The translations under genes were made by a program, and so were the position numbers. Positions 49,405 through 60,513 of a DNA stretch of 64,000 bases are shown in pieces. The notes below the pieces were generated by a model. That model was not told the DNA's origin. It made no database searches and saw only the letters and a program-made list of their open reading frames with translations. The DNA is taken from contig JAYGXS010000004.1 in the NCBI GenBank assembly GCA_036362985.1, positions 33,985,561-34,049,560 of the forward strand, in the 5' to 3' direction. This DNA is from Ligula intestinalis (lineage: Eukaryota > Platyhelminthes > Cestoda > Diphyllobothriidea > Diphyllobothriidae). Numbering within the stretch: the stretch's first letter is position 1; each line of letters opens with the position of its first letter.

Positions 49405-49446
49405 TTGGCAAACATATGTTTTCAGCAAATCATCATCAGGCCAAAA
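49405..49446 (-). ncRNA. Hammerhead-like motif beside a Penelope-like element
   Basis: On the - strand: stem I strands TTGGC (49444-49440) and GCCAA (49409-49405), five pairs; core CTGATGA (49439-49433); core GAAA (49423-49420). Stem III has three pairs closing loop ATAT; H17 is T at 49410. Stem II (TGATTTGCT) cannot form more than one pair, so the motif is either degenerate or non-canonical. It lies about 140 bp 3' of the GIY-YIG ORF of the element at 49450-51460; hammerheads are known in the flanks of Penelope-like elements. Confidence 0.4.
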
Positions 49447-49564
49447 CATTTGTAGAATAATGAAAACTGTACAGTTTGACAGGGTTAAATAATGTAGTCT
49501 TATTGCAATTCATCGTTTACTTTTCACCCGCATGGCAAGGTCGGCGTATAGAGGTTCGTGTGTT

Positions 49565-49584
49565 GGGGAGGGTAGGGGTAGGGG
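49565..49584 (+). other. G-quadruplex-type motif
   Basis: GGGGAGGGTAGGGGTAGGGG: four runs of three or more G with loops of one or two bases, fitting the intramolecular G-quadruplex pattern. It lies at the tail of the Penelope-like GIY-YIG ORF, on the opposite strand. Confidence 0.6.
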
Positions 49585-50034
49585 AGGTTATTGGGTTAGG
49601 CTGTGGCGGGTTATCAGAGGGCAGATAAATGGAGGGATAATTGCTGCTATTTGCGCGCAGCGAACGAATTTAACTGGGTTCGGGGGCAAAATGCGATCGG
49701 CTTCTGGCGTCGGGGTTGGCCATGGAATTGCAAGTGCTTCTATCTGCTTCTTTTGACAACACAGCACTGGATTTGCTAGCCGCATAGCCACTGCTTCGGC
49801 TGTTGCAAGCACCCGTTGGCCTTGACCCTTGAAAAAGTTGGCTGGTGTCCGGTAGACAACATAAAAGGCTTCGTTAGTATCAACTCGATGATTCGTATCG
49901 ACAAGATGTGCAAGAATAGAACTCGAGATTGATGTTGTTTCACATTTACTCAACCAGACCAGTATTTGTTCACTTACCCTCTTTTCCAGGCGCCTCGTTG
50001 TTCGGCCAATGTATCCCGCTCCACAGGAGCAAGT

Positions 50035-50553
50035 CACTTTAAGTCACTTTATTAAGGGAAGAAGGCTTTCGCCCTTGAACTCCCTATTCATAACCAAAAT
50101 CGCATAATAAGTCCACCGTAACAATAGTACCTAATACAAATGTACAAATGTAGGCTTAACATCAGCGATAAGTGTGAGGCAGTTGCAAGGTGTTTCTACT
50201 GACACTTTGTTCATTATATCTGCCACAGTTTCTCAGCAAATGAGAATCAAGTTTGTGTTTAAAAATGTCAACAGTATCTGAGAGGACCACATCTTCCGGG
50301 AGTCCGTTCCACGCTCCAATGACCCCCTGAGAGAAGGCGTTTCGTCGAAAGTCGATGCGGGCCGGTTTCCTCTGTAGTCTAAAAGGATGACCTTACAGAT
50401 GGTCAGTCCGAGCCAATTCAAAGAAATAATCAAACTCTAGGGCACAGTCTTGGCCTCTAACAATACGGTAGGTTTGTATGAGGTCCCCGCGGAGTTGCCT
50501 TTAATTGAGAGGGAAAAGATTAAGTTCGGTCAGTCTGTCTTCATAAGGCAGAT
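50035..50553 (-). mobile_element. CR1-like LINE, 3' fragment (copy B), with 8-bp target duplication
   Basis: A 519-bp 5'-truncated LINE in the - direction: LPYEDRLTEL at its 5' end, RGQDCALEFDYFFELARTDH, RIDFRRNAFSQGVIGAWNGL, then the 3' UTR ending TTCCCTTAATAAAGTGACTT with the terminal AAGTGACTT partly repeated. It is flanked by GAGCAAGT on both sides (50027-50034, 50554-50561). Same family as 41597-42094. It cuts the Penelope-like ORF just before the GIY-YIG domain. Confidence 0.88.
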
Positions 50554-51460
50554 GAGCAAGTGAAAGAGTAAATGCAGATGGATGTGGCCTTCAATGGGAG
50601 TCGGTCTTCTCCTTCCAATCGTAGGAGAGGAGAGTTTGTGAAGAGTACCCGTTAGTTCACCGCTTGAAAAGCGCTTGCGATTGTGGTCCTCAGGTGTTGT
50701 CTGACCAGCTCGCTTGTTGCATCGCCTAGGAAAGGCAGTCTTATGAACACGTCTTTCTTTTCTACGGTTAAGGTGGCGGGCATTTTGGCACGCTCGCCAA
50801 TATTCCTGAGGATGAACCTTACCGAGTATCCATCTTCAATTGGTGTATGCTGTTGGAGTTCTGGTTCAACAGTTTCAAGAGAGCAGATCTGTCGTACTCT
50901 AGCTGCTTATTACTGGACCAGATTTTGTTTTATATTTAGCGGAAAAAACTGTAAAAGTTGGTGTAATGTCCCGTCCAGGTTTTCTTTCTGAATATCCTAC
51001 GTAGGATAGGTCCATCATCTTGCTTTCCCAGAAGGACGTCAAGGAACGCACTTTCATGGTGAACCTCAGTCTCTGCAGAAAATTTGGGTGACTTTTAAAT
51101 TTAAGCATGAGAATATTTGCAGAACTTAACCTTTTATTTTCCTGATCCTTCCCTAACAGTTTTCTCCATGATTCCGAGAAAAGACCATCGGGAATTGAAA
51201 CTTTTCTTCTCTGCTTGGTGCTCCCCAAGAACCACGATGTCTATCACCATCAGTCATTCAAACGACGGAAGCCACAGGGACCTACCCAGTCTAACTTGCT
51301 CCCGTTTCCTTGGCTACTAGCCATCATCAGAATGGCATTCTTGCTCCTGAGATGTCCAGGCCCCACGTCGTTTGACATTTTTTTACGATGTTTCCTTTCA
51401 TGCGCCTTATCGATCACTAGCAATCCAGATATACGCTTCATTATCTCATTCTGAAGTGCT

Positions 51461-51772
51461 ATCGTAGTAATAGCCTACTCTATCCCTTCCCAATGTAGTT
51501 TTCCTCATCAGTTTTCTTCTGTTCACTCTTTTTGCAAATGGATGCCCATTGAACTTTGCCTCTATTTTTGGCGTGAGAGTTTATCTCACTGCTGATTTCC
51601 TAGTTAAAAAATAATTTCAAAACACCGCTAACTATTGCCCTAAAAGGACACTTTTGGCTTCCATTATTACAGATTTTTATATGGTATCTGCACACATTGT
51701 CATAATTATACTCCAATAGTAAGTTTTTTTAAACAGTGCCTTTCTGGTGCTCAAAATATATAATATGTTTAT
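51461..51772. other. Unassigned sequence between retroelements
   Basis: AT-rich stretch of about 300 bp. It may belong to the 5' part of the Penelope-like element, but no conserved motif is readable. Confidence 0.3.
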
Positions 51773-52085
51773 TATGCCAGTTTACAGGCAATTGTAAAGA
51801 GTTGGTAATGCACCTCTTGGGCGCCTTCCGAAACCTCGAAGACCGGAAAAAAACCTAAAACAAACTCCGTATATTGCAGCCAGCATTATTTCTGTTTCAG
51901 GTTTTGTGTTTTGTCAATACTGGGCGAAATAGGGAGTTTGTTTCAAGTGAAAAAACCTGCCTTCAAAGGTATGATACAAACGGAATAAATGAACAGTTGT
52001 AAGCTGAGTTGGCACATCATCAGGCGAAATGTTGCAGATCTTTTAAGGACATTAGCTCGAGACGGAGAGGTTTGGCACAAGAACC
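51773..52085 (-). repeat. LINE 3' UTR-like repeat, second copy
   Basis: Highly similar to 44163-44470 (shared blocks include GTTTACAGGCAATTGTAAAG and CAGGTTTTGTGTTTTGTCAA). In the other copy this block is the 3' UTR of a - strand LINE. Similarity stops at GCACAAGAAC (about 52085), just before the + strand LINE that follows. Confidence 0.7.
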
Positions 52086-52249
52086 GGATTACGAGTTGAA
52101 ATAGCGGAGAAAGATGAGACAGCTAATAATAGAGCTGGAGAAATGGAGAAAAAATGGCGAGACAAATCTCAAAATAAGAGAGGGACAAGTAGTTCAAGTC
52201 GAAAGGACATCTGTCTGGTCGAAGCCAGTAATAGTGATGGCCTAGCTGT

Positions 52250-54078
52250 TCCCCTCTTAAATTGGTCGTTTTAAATGCCAGATCACTGATTAATAAAATG
52301 CCTCTGCTCCAGACTATGGTTTTCGTCAACCGCCCAGACATTGTTATGGTAACTGAGACATGGGCATCGGCCTGTGCAGCTGACTCTGAACTCTCTGTTC
52401 TAGGTTATGCATGCATTCGGAATGATCGAAACAATGGCCGTGGCGGAGAAAGCTGTATCTATACTAAGCAGCCACTTATATGTCTCTCGTTGGACTATCC
52501 ACAATTCACAGCGGTGGAGGAGAGCTGCTGGCTACGAGTTGTTCTAAAAAACAAAAACTCCTTACTTGTTGGCTGTGTTTATCGCCCAACTAATGCCAAT
52601 TCGGACTAGGATCTTTGTCTCTCGCAGGCATTTCATGCCGCAGCTGACTTGAATCTTAAGTATTGCTTGATTGCAGGCGATTTTAACCTTCCTGATGTGC
52701 ATTTGTTTCCACCATCCGGTCCTTCAAAGTTCCAGAACTTACTTGAGGCAGTAGGTATCGGCAGGTGGGATCAGGTAGTCGATTTTCCTACTCGATGAGC
52801 AAACATACTCGACCTAATTTTTTGTAGGGGATACGAATCACTTTCAGTGTCATCCTTAGGCGCACTTGGGAGTTCAGACCATCTTAAAGTTGTTAGTGAA
52901 CTAGAACTGGCGGTGGATGAAACATTTTCCCAAAAGTATAGTTTTTATCATGACTTCCGATGAGCAAACACGGCGGAATTACTGGCACATCTAAACGCTC
53001 TCGACTGGTCTGAATCTTTCTAATGTTTGCATATAAATGTTTGTTCCAATGCACTGTACAAAGTGTTGGATCCACTCATCCTCCACTTTATTCCCCGTAA
53101 GAAAGTAATGCATGTCAAAAATGAAGTGTACCTTCCTCTGTCTTTCCGTCGTAGGCTGCGTAAACTCTCTCGTCGTTTGCATCGGCAAAACGACAATTCC
53201 GTTCTGCCCTTGATCACACTGATCTTTGAGCAGGCTTAGAAGCTCTCCGAAGAAAAGCAGATAGCCGATGAGGCCCACTTCGCTGAAAATCCTTCCCTAA
53301 ATGTTGCGAAACGCTGTTCGCGCACAGTAAAAGCGCAGAGGAAAACGCAACAGCCCATACTTCAAGACGCCTTAGGAAACCCCATAGCTGACGCTAAGTT
53401 GACCGCCGATAGCTTCAATGCGTTCCTTTCCAAAACGTTTAGTGAAAGCTCGTTCGCTGAACTTCCGGCTATCCGGGCTTGGACGGGTGCCGTCCTCGAA
53501 ACCATAATTTTTATCCTCTGGGATGTGACTATAGCCATTCGTCGTTATCGTCAATCTTATAGTCCACGACCAGATGGCGTCCCAGTTAGCCTTCTAAAAG
53601 CTGAAGTGAATGATATCTTTCCGTCTATCCTTTGTAAGGTATTTAATCTTGCTCTTGAGAGCGAAACCTTTCCTTCGTTGTGGAAGGAATCGCACATAAT
53701 GCCCATTCGCAAGCATGGCTGATCGACGTCATTCGACAACTTAAGGCCAATAAATACAATTTCCGCAGCCTCGAAGATCTTGGAGACCTTGATCAAAGAA
53801 AAGATGATGAGTCACTTGACATAGAACAACCTGCTTAATACAGCTCAACATGGCTTCCTCGAGAAACGATCTTGTGACACCTGCCAGCTCTCTTTCTTTG
53901 ATTATGTGCTGCAATCTAGAGTCAGCGGTTTGCCATGTATAGCGTCTATTTTGATTTTACTAAAGCCTTTGATCGGGCCACTCATAACCTCCTCCTTCTG
54001 AAACTGGCCTCCTTCGGCATAGGTAGCAAACCTCTTAACTTCATATCTTCCTATTTGGATGCTCGCACACAACCCCTG
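52250..54078 (+). mobile_element. LINE with endonuclease and partial reverse transcriptase, degenerate
   Basis: + strand non-LTR element. The APE-type endonuclease starts LVVLNARSLINKMPLLQTMV (52262) and includes VMVTETWASACAADSELSVL, the Asp motif GDFNLPDV (about 52677) and SSDHLKVV. Then come a linker and the reverse-transcriptase fingers (SPRPDGVPVSLLKAEVNDIF, 53550; LESETFPSLWKESHIMPIRK) and motif A (FDFTKAFDRATHNLLLLKLA, about 53945). The element ends at about 54078, before the motifs with GVPQG and YADD. At least six stops or frameshifts make it inactive. Probably CR1/Jockey clade. No ORF1 was seen. Confidence 0.85.
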
Positions 54079-54103
54079 GCGGGGTTCAAAGTCCACGAAT
54101 TCT
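54079..54103 (-). repeat. 25-bp match to the LINE 3' UTR start
   Basis: TTCGTGGACTTTGAACCCC followed by RCCAGG (- strand) also occurs at about 44587-44611, where it follows the stop of the - strand LINE ORF. It sits exactly at the end of the + strand LINE, suggesting that the latter inserted into an older copy of that 3' UTR. Confidence 0.45.
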
Positions 54104-55799
54104 AAATTTTGAATTCCACATTTATACCCAGCACCTACGAAATGCATTGTTACAGCAGAAACTTTCAAAAAGGGTCATTTAAATAACTGCAGACGAAAAT
54201 CGTGCAGACGTACAATGAAGAGGCCCTCCGAGCCTAAAATATAAATTTTTTATTGATTTGTTGAATAAAATTAAACAAACAGTGCTTCCCACTTGTTCAA
54301 AGGAATAAAATTGCAGGTGTAAGTATTAATCTTGTACAAAGCCTTATTTGCGATTCCACTTTTCTAAAGCCAGTCGGGGTAATTAAAAAAAAAGAGTAGA
54401 CAGTGAAAAACTACAAGGCATTTCTCAGAAGAATCTTTCAAAAATCTTTCGTTTGGACTTTGGACATATCGTAAAGTACTGGTATTAAAATGAAAATTGC
54501 GTAAATACCGTGCCTTAGAAATTATAAAGTCGGTACTAGACGTTTACTTCCCGAGAAATTAACTTCTGGATTTTGAAACAGATTCCCTAAAGAGTTAAGG
54601 AAATTAGTACTCGCTTAACTTGCTCAAATTCTAACGTTCACTTAAGTTTTTCAACAACAATCCTTCAGCTCGCTGTTATGTCCATTCTTATTACACCCTG
54701 CCTCCTGTAGCCATGATTTCCGCGACGTTCAATATCATTTTCCCAGTCTGACTCCGAGAGATCTGTTGATGACCGCCGTGAATTCCTGTTTTCGCCATCT
54801 GCTGGTTGTTTGGTAGGTCAGCGAAGAACGATCATGGTCGCACCTCTGCGCTTTGATGATCCTCCGAACCTTCAATGTTGTCTTATCTCTTAGAAGTTAA
54901 ACGTATTATGATCGATCGCGGTGTGCTCCTTTTGCCTGACCACCTTGGTGGTTGCTCCTGCTGACACACCAAAATTATTATGATCACACTTATAGCCACT
55001 AGCTTCAACCGGTCTAAGAATTTTACTTCAACTAGGACTAATTCAAAAGCCTGTATACTCTCCCCTGCTGGAATATCCCTTTCTGCACATATATTTATCC
55101 TCTCTTTAAAAATACTAAATCATATTTGTTCTGTCTTTTTCAGCTAAATTTAAAGGGATTTTTCACCACTGGAAGCGAATATGCGATCCACAGATTCTTG
55201 TTATAAAGAAGATAAGGGTGCAAAAGATGGGATGGTATTTGAATTGTCTGAGCTTTCGGCTTCGTACAAGAGGCCATATTGAAAGGCAATGAATGTGTAG
55301 CAATAATTTACGTGTTTTCCTAGTTAATTTACGAGAAAAGGGAGGTGGAGGTAATGGGGAGGGAGAGGGTTGCATTTGCAGTAGGCTGAGTCCAGATCCA
55401 CGCCGTCTCAAGTCGTCTTCACGATGTGCATCCTTGGCTGGAAATCGGACCGCACCTCATAACCGCATGAACGAGGAGGTGATAGCAGGGGATGTATCAC
55501 TATGTATATTGATGGAGATGAAGTCAGGTACCCAGACAAATATCTAGTCCAGATAAATAAGTATGCCATCCCCGTGATCGCGTCTTCATCTTCTTTGCAG
55601 TTTTTTGATGTTCGCCAACACTTATTTTTTAATCTCAGATTACTTACATTATAAATACTGACTTAACACTGTAAAGTGTGTGTTTACTTGTTTTGAATTC
55701 ATTCGAAAAAGCATTCTTTATTTACCGTGAATGTACCCTTATAATTCAGTATATATATGGAAGATATGCAGGGCCTTTGAAAATTTTATTTACGAATAG
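54104..55799. other. Intergenic sequence
   Basis: No gene recognised. Purine-rich stretch near 55335-55370. Open frames here are short and overlap on both strands. Confidence 0.3.
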
Positions 55800-57050
55800 A
55801 TTCTGGTAAATCATGCATATTTTTCTGAGTAATCATTTATATCTACCAAATCTAAGACCATTGTGTAAAGTTTTATCAAGCCCTATTTTGAATACCTCAA
55901 AGCTTACTTCAAATAAATCTGAAGCTGTTAGTTTGTTCCAGTGTTTAGTGAACCGATGTGAAAAACAGTTGGCCCACACTTCTAGTTTCGCATGTTGTTT
56001 CTTCAGTTCGCACTGATGACCTTAGAAGTGTCGTTTTCGCCAATTCAAAAAATCAGACATCTCAACAGCTCTTCTGACGAGTTTGAAGACCATGATCATA
56101 TCCCCCTATATCGCCTATAAGGGACAGGAAACAAATTTAGTCTTTCTAGCGAACCCTCATATGGTAGAAATTCCAAGCCGCTGACTAGTTTGGTCGCCTT
56201 TTGTTGAACTTTCTCTAGCTCTACGTAATCTTGGTTCATCCAGGGCAGGCCACTTGAAAGCAATATTCTAACAGTGGCCAGAAAAATGTGTAAAATACGC
56301 ACACAAAAAGCTGCATGTTAAAAATAGGAAAGATCTTTTGATCGCTGCTAGGATACTTATAGCTCTATGCAGTTTTAGTACAGTAAGTTAATGGTTTGAG
56401 AAAGGGTTTCATACAAATGTACAGATCCCTTAGTTTGTTTACTTGCTCGAGTTGTTAACCTCCCTGAACTAATTATGCTCAAATATTATCTCCTTTTCGT
56501 TACTATACCATAAGCGGATGACTACAATTTTCTTTAAATTGAGCTGCAGGGACCAATTTTGCAAGTAATTCAAGCTAATTTGCAAGCTCTACCAATCCTG
56601 TTAGCTTTCGATTGACTTCCATATCTTTAGATCGCCAGTTAACATAACTATCTCACATTTAAGACCATCAAGATAGCCTTTCACCCATCAGAAACAGAAT
56701 TGGACTCCAAACTCTCCCCTGTGGAATGCTACCGAAAATGGTTTTCCTTTCCCATTTGGCATCTCAAATGCAAACACGCTGAAGCCTGCATGTAAGAAAG
56801 TGGACTTACCATTTGAGTAGACTTCCAGTCATAACTTTTTGATTCGAATGCCTAGCTGAAGTCAATATAGGTCGCCTCGACCGACGAACCCATCTGTACA
56901 CTTAATAAAAGAGATCTTGTGGTTCTGTCTCGTTCCGATTCCATTTTAGATTGGCTAGCGTCAAGAGTCATAGGTTTGTTCGCCTGATGGCATAGTTCGC
57001 ATAAGCGCCTAGACGCACGTCTGTCCGCCGCTGTCGGCAATCGCTTTTAC
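55800..57050 (-). mobile_element. CR1-like LINE, reverse-transcriptase half, heavily mutated
   Basis: - strand. Motif A remnant (EATYIDFS, stop, AF) near 56850; motif B remnant (GSIPQGRVWSPILF) near 56730; LQNWSLQLNLKKIVVIRLW near 56540. The C-terminal block follows (DYVELEKVQQKATKLVSGLE, FLPYEGSLERLNLFPVPYRR, 56250-56100), and the end of the ORF is near 55830 (KLTASDLFEVSFEVFKIGLD). It has many frameshifts and is 5'-truncated inside the reverse transcriptase. Confidence 0.8.
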
Positions 57051-57564
57051 GAGCTGTCTATCCTACGCTCCATATCAGCTGTTTCAGACAGACGCGCTGA
57101 CTGCCTACTTCCACGCTGACCCCCATGCGGCCGCGGCCACATGAACCACTATCCCCTTTTCCCCGCCGCCGACGCAGCAAAGGCTTAGTCCGCTGCCTTC
57201 GGCCATTGAACACTTAAGCGTACAAGATTAAAATTACGAGTGTCGGTTTGTTTTGCGGCTTGCGGCAAGAAATGCGACACCAAATAACTAATGCAAGAGT
57301 CAAACAAAAAAACAAATTGAACCTTTTCTAAGAATATTCCTGTGTAGTTTGCTGAACTCAACCATACTTATCGAATCTGTTTTTGCTTTTGGCTAAATTT
57401 CCACCAAAAACTAAAAAAACGTTCTCAGAAAGAGCTTCGTGCGGAAAATTACGTCTATCTAAGAGACAATGCCCCTAATGACGGGGTAATATTGGTCGCG
57501 GTCAACTTCTCATCTTACCCTCAAGCCACACTGGGTTACATTGCTATGTGCATGAGAAAAGTCA
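57051..57564. other. Spacer between LINE and Helitron
   Basis: Includes a GC-rich stretch (57110-57200, with GCGGCCGCGGCC) and AT-rich flanks. No gene or known repeat was recognised. Confidence 0.35.
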
Positions 57565-60513
57565 AGGTGTTTTGGTTTACGTTTGACGTTTTGGACGCCC
57601 AGATCTATTTATTCATCTTCAACCCATCTTAGCCTGAAATTGCTGCTGAACTGTTTCTCTGTCAAATGGCCAAGGATCGCCATAATAAGTCGGTGCGAGT
57701 TATTCAGCTGAAATTGAACAGCATGATAAAACTCATCAATAAATTTAAATTTTCGAAGCGTTTCGGTGCCATATGTACACTGTTGAGTGGCAAAAGAGAG
57801 GATTGCCTTACGCACACATTTTGGTCTGGCTGCAGGAAAACATTAAATTCTGCTTATGTTGACAAATTCGTATGTGCCGAGTTGGCCAACCTGGCGGCTG
57901 ACCCTATTCTGTTTGAAACAGTCAAAACGCAGATGGTGCATGGTCCATGTGGTGAGCTTAACCCCAGCAGCCCTTGCATGAAGGATAGTAAAGGCACTAA
58001 AAAGTATCCCAAGCAGTTCATTGACACAACTCAGACTGACGCAGGCGGCTTCCCTCTGTACAGACGAAGACGGCCTGAGATTGGTAGGTTCACAGCTGTC
58101 GTCAATGCGAGGCAAAACGGACGTGTGGGAATCAATAACCATTGGATTTTGCTGTACGCCCACATCAATGTCGATTTTTGCAACTCTTTAAAGTCCATCA
58201 AATACGTCCGCAAATTCATTAACAACGTCTCCGATGCAGCTATGTCTTCTCTCAACCACCTTTCACGCAACGAAGAGATTACTCAATCTGAAATGAGCCG
58301 ATACATCAGCAGCAACGAGGCTTTCTGGACAACCGTTAGTTTTGATATCCACAACCGAGTTCCGGCCCTTGAACATATAATCGTCCACCCTGACAACGGC
58401 CAACGGATTTACTTTACGGAGGAATCCTTAGCGGCTCAACTTCTAAATACTTCAAATTGTGCCAGCAAGATGGATTTGCCCAGACGCTTTTTATGTTGAT
58501 GTCCCCTCCTACTACACTTGTAAACAACACACGTGGGCCCGGCAAAAGAAAAGAATGGTGGTTGAAGGGCATTCATAAATCAAATGCGATTTTAAACTGG
58601 GTCGGATTTACACCATTCATTTATCTAAACAAGAGTGTTGTTTCGTACGAATGCTTCTTCACGAGGTTTGGGGTCTAACATCTTTTGAAGATATCAGAAC
58701 GGTGGATGTTTCTTTGTGTTCAACTTACAGAGGAGCCTGCATGATACGTGGTTTACTTGAAAATGACAATCGTTGGGAGAATACAATTGCTGAGGCTGTT
58801 ATTACAAACACTCCAAACCAACTACGGTGCCTCCTTACTTTGTTGATTAGGAGTTGTGAGTTGGTATGCCCTTGCGGCCTGTAGTTAAAGTTCAGCAGTT
58901 ATATGGCTGAAGACTTCCGGTATAATCTGCAGTTGCAAAATGGCGATGCTCACATTGACTTTAATTCCGCCATCTTCAACATGGCCCTCATTTCCATTGA
59001 AGATAGATTGTTTGCCATGGGTGGCTAGCAACTTCATACATACGGATTCCCTCTGCTTGGCAGGAGCGTTGGAAATCAACTCCCGACTGAACTGCAGCGT
59101 CAGCTTTGTTTAAATGTTACCAAGCTGGCAGCATACGTTTCTCTGAACAAACCAAGGCTACTGGTCGACCAACTGCCCTCATTCAACACTTTTCTTGACA
59201 GTGGTTATGGTCGCAGTAATGGTGATCACGTTTTCTTTTTGGATGCTCCTGGTGGAACTGGCAAAACTTTCGCCCTCAAGCTGCTCCTTGCCGAAATGCG
59301 CAAAGACGGCAAATTGTTTTGGCTGTTGCATCGGCTGGTATTGTAGCGACGTTGCTTCCTGGCAGCAGAACTGCTCACAGTACCTTCAAGCTTCCTCTTA
59401 GGTTATCCGTCGATGGTACTGCAACATGCCACATAAGCAGAGGCAGTTGTTCAGCTGAATTGCTGAAGCGATGCTCAGTAATAATTTGGGACGAGTGCAC
59501 AATGGCAAGCAGGATTGCACTAGAAGCGCTGCATAGAACTGCGTGATATCACAGAAAATACCGCTCCATTTGGTGGCATTCGAAATGTTTTATCTGGCGA
59601 TTTTTGTCAGTCTCTACCTGTGGTCCAAAGGGGTACCAGTGGTGATCAGATAAAGTTTTGCCTGAAATATTCACCATTATGGTGTACGGTAAGGCCATTG
59701 GAACTCACAACCAATATGAGAGTGCACCTCAATGACCATAAGTCCGACAAGTTCTCCACTAATATCTTGAAGATTGAAGGGGGTTAATCAAAACCGATGC
59801 AACTGGGCGCATCTCCCGTGCTTTTCTTGCTAATTTTTTGAGCAGTGGTGACGAACTAAGAGAAAAAGTGTTCCCTAACCTCCAAACAGATTTCTCCGAC
59901 GTTAAGTGGCTCTGTCAATGCGGTATTCTGGCCTCCAAAAACAAATTCGTCAATGCCATTGACGAGAGACTAACCCACTTTCTGCCAGGTGTGAAAAAAC
60001 TGTGAAAATCCTTCGGTACAACAGTTGATCCTACAGATTGCGTTAATTATCCAATTGAATTCCTGAACCGTTTGGAAATGCCTGGCGTCCCTTTTCATAA
60101 ACTGATTCTGAAAGTTGGCATACCGATTATTCTCATGAGAAATCTGGACGCACCATGGCTATGCAACGACACTAGGCTGACTGTCCAGCGTCTGACGAGC
60201 TATCTGATAGAGGCCACCATTATTACCAGTTATGCGAAAGGGGATATTGTTTGCATTACTCGCATTCCCATCATCCCTTCCGATACCACCTTCAGTTTAC
60301 GGCGTCTGCAGTTTCCCGTGAAAGTTTGCTTTGCAATGTCCATCAACAAGTCCCAAGGTCAAACCTTCAAGGTGGCTGGACGTCCCCTTGAAGAATTGCA
60401 CTTTTCCCACGGCCAACTCTATGTTGCCATATATTGAGTTGGTTCAAAACGGAATTTATACGTTTGGGCACCCCACGGGATTTCGAAGAATGTTGTTTAC
60501 TATGAAGAGTTGA
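57565..60513 (+). pseudogene. Helitron Rep/helicase, decayed
   Basis: Rolling-circle DNA transposon protein (Helitron-like Rep plus PIF1-type helicase). Readable blocks in order: a PDLFI/FNPS-stop-PEIAAELF start (57595), the Rep region with QKRGLPYAHILVWL (57790-57835), CAELANLAADPILFETVKTQ, MVHGPCGELNPSSPCMKDSK, NGRVGINNHWILLYAHINVD, MSRYISSNEAFWTTVSFDIH, LLHEVWGLTSFEDIRTVDVS. The helicase follows: Walker A DAPGGTGKTF (59242-59271), Walker B VIIWDECTM (about 59479), DITENTAPFGGI, LSGDFCQSLPVVQRGTSGDQ, VKVCFAMSINKSQGQTFKVA (about 60320), and an end near YEEL. At least ten stops or frameshifts. The first His of the HUH motif reads Tyr (TAC, 57809-57811). The longest open part is 57666-58499. 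The 5' part of Rep is missing. Confidence 0.88.

Larger units (their letters stand above)
49450..51460 (-). mobile_element. Penelope-like element, reverse-transcriptase end plus GIY-YIG, split by a LINE
   Basis: - strand order: a reverse-transcriptase C-terminal region (about 51250-50560; SAFLDVLLGKQDDG, then TGHYTNFYSF, then a connector with LPFLGDATSELVRQHLRTTI), then a CR1 insertion (50553-50035), then the GIY-YIG domain (50037-49730; VTCSCGAGYIGRTTRRLEKR, SSILAHLVDTNHRVDTNEAF, AEAVAMRLANP). Several frameshifts and stops break the first part, and the catalytic core of the reverse transcriptase is mostly unrecognisable or lost. The GIY-YIG part is still open over 149 codons. A G-rich run follows at 49565-49584. 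Confidence 0.85.

Noticed and set aside
51995..52030. CATCATCAGGCGAAATG as another hammerhead
   Set aside because: CTGATGA reads on one strand and GAAA on the other, so the core cannot form.
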